Positions 24,061-24,203 of a DNA stretch of 24,203 nt are shown piece by piece. Numbering within the stretch: position 1 is the first letter of the stretch; each line of letters starts with the position of its first letter. The notes under the pieces were generated by a model. That model was not told where the DNA came from. It did not search any database and worked only from the letters and a program-made list of their open reading frames with translations. Position numbers and translations under genes: made by a program. Source of the stretch: Peptococcaceae bacterium. GTDB lineage: Bacteria; Bacillota; DSM-521; Neomoorellales; Neomoorellaceae. The stretch is taken from assembly GCA_003509545.1 (NCBI GenBank), contig DOLC01000070.1, positions 1 to 24,203 on the forward strand, given 5' to 3'.

Positions 24061-24203
24061 AAAAAAAAGCGGGTTGTCGTCCGCCAAGGCTGAAGCATCC
24101 CCAGTTTTCGCCGGGGTGGCCATGCTTTGGCTTGAAAGCGAGCGAGCAAGCCTTCGCGGTAGCCAAACTTAACGAGGCTGAAAGCGGAGGCGGACCCGAG
24201 GGC
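24061..24203 (-). other. structured intergenic region with competing hairpins and a T8 run upstream of xerD
   Basis: From 24203 to about 23990 I see no convincing gene. On the minus strand three structures occur in order. The first is the 6-bp hairpin GGCTTG-N12-CAAGCC (24129-24152). The second is a longer bulged stem made of GCCAA/AGCAT/CCCC with GGGG/ATGCT/TTGGC (24083-24131). The third is GCGG-N8-CCGC followed by eight T (24061-24084). The first two compete for 24129-24131, and the last two share 24083-24084. That layout could be the terminator of a gene outside the window or an attenuator of xerD. It matches no riboswitch class I can name. Confidence 0.4.

Noticed and set aside
23992..24123. 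A 43-codon minus-strand frame starting MATPAKTGDA upstream of xerD
   Set aside because: It has no ribosome site, runs over hairpins and a T8 run, and shows no resemblance to a known protein; chance is likely.
23621..24172. Long plus-strand frame opposite xerD
   Set aside because: It is antisense to a well-supported recombinase gene and its translation has no family features.

Overview
The window looks like a chromosomal segment of a spore-forming, probably thermophilic Clostridia-type Firmicute (Moorella/Desulfotomaculum-like; genus is a guess). The main evidence is a complete sporulation cluster, dacF-spoIIAA-spoIIAB-sigF, with strong Shine-Dalgarno sites, frequent GTG/TTG starts and moderately high GC. 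Every convincing gene is on the minus strand, so biological order runs from high to low coordinates.

Region 1 (about 24203-19828) is housekeeping and sporulation. An intergenic stretch with competing hairpins precedes xerD (tyrosine recombinase). It is followed by dacF (D,D-carboxypeptidase), spoIIAA, spoIIAB, sigF and a dodecin. A good sigma-H-type promoter lies between dacF and spoIIAA and fixes the spoIIAA start.

Region 2 (about 19830-19200) is mobile-element debris. It holds a C-terminal remnant resembling a large serine recombinase and the 3' end (domains V/VI) of a group II intron. This marks the border between the sporulation cluster and the defence island.

Region 3 (about 19040-15580) is a cyclic-oligoadenylate (cOA) signalling module. 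It encodes a CARF domain fused to a LuxR-type helix-turn-helix, a Card1/Can2-like CARF nuclease, a stand-alone Csx15-like protein, and an unusual protein joining an N-terminal AlbA_2 (Schlafen-type) domain to a C-terminal Csx15-like domain. A 20-bp inverted repeat next to a weak promoter precedes the regulator gene.

Region 4 (15523-8975) is a type III-B effector in the order cmr2(cas10)-cmr3-cmr1-cmr4-cmr5-cmr6. Cas10 keeps the GGDD cyclase motif but lacks an HD domain, so its output should be cOA signalling that feeds region 3.

Region 5 (8932-720) is cas6 followed by a complete type I-B (Cst1/Cst2) system: cas8b1-cas7-cas5-cas3-cas4-cas1-cas2. The single cas6 and single adaptation module presumably serve both effectors.

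Region 6 (1-714) holds the end of a CRISPR array. Its repeat, read on the minus strand, ends in ATTGAAAC. A leader-like spacer region contains a perfect 11-bp inverted repeat, and beyond it lies a second, three-unit CRISPR-like array with an unrelated repeat.

The most novel elements are the AlbA_2-Csx15 fusion beside a solo Csx15, the CARF-LuxR regulator with a candidate operator, and the second mini-array. All function statements rest on motif recognition; no database search was run.
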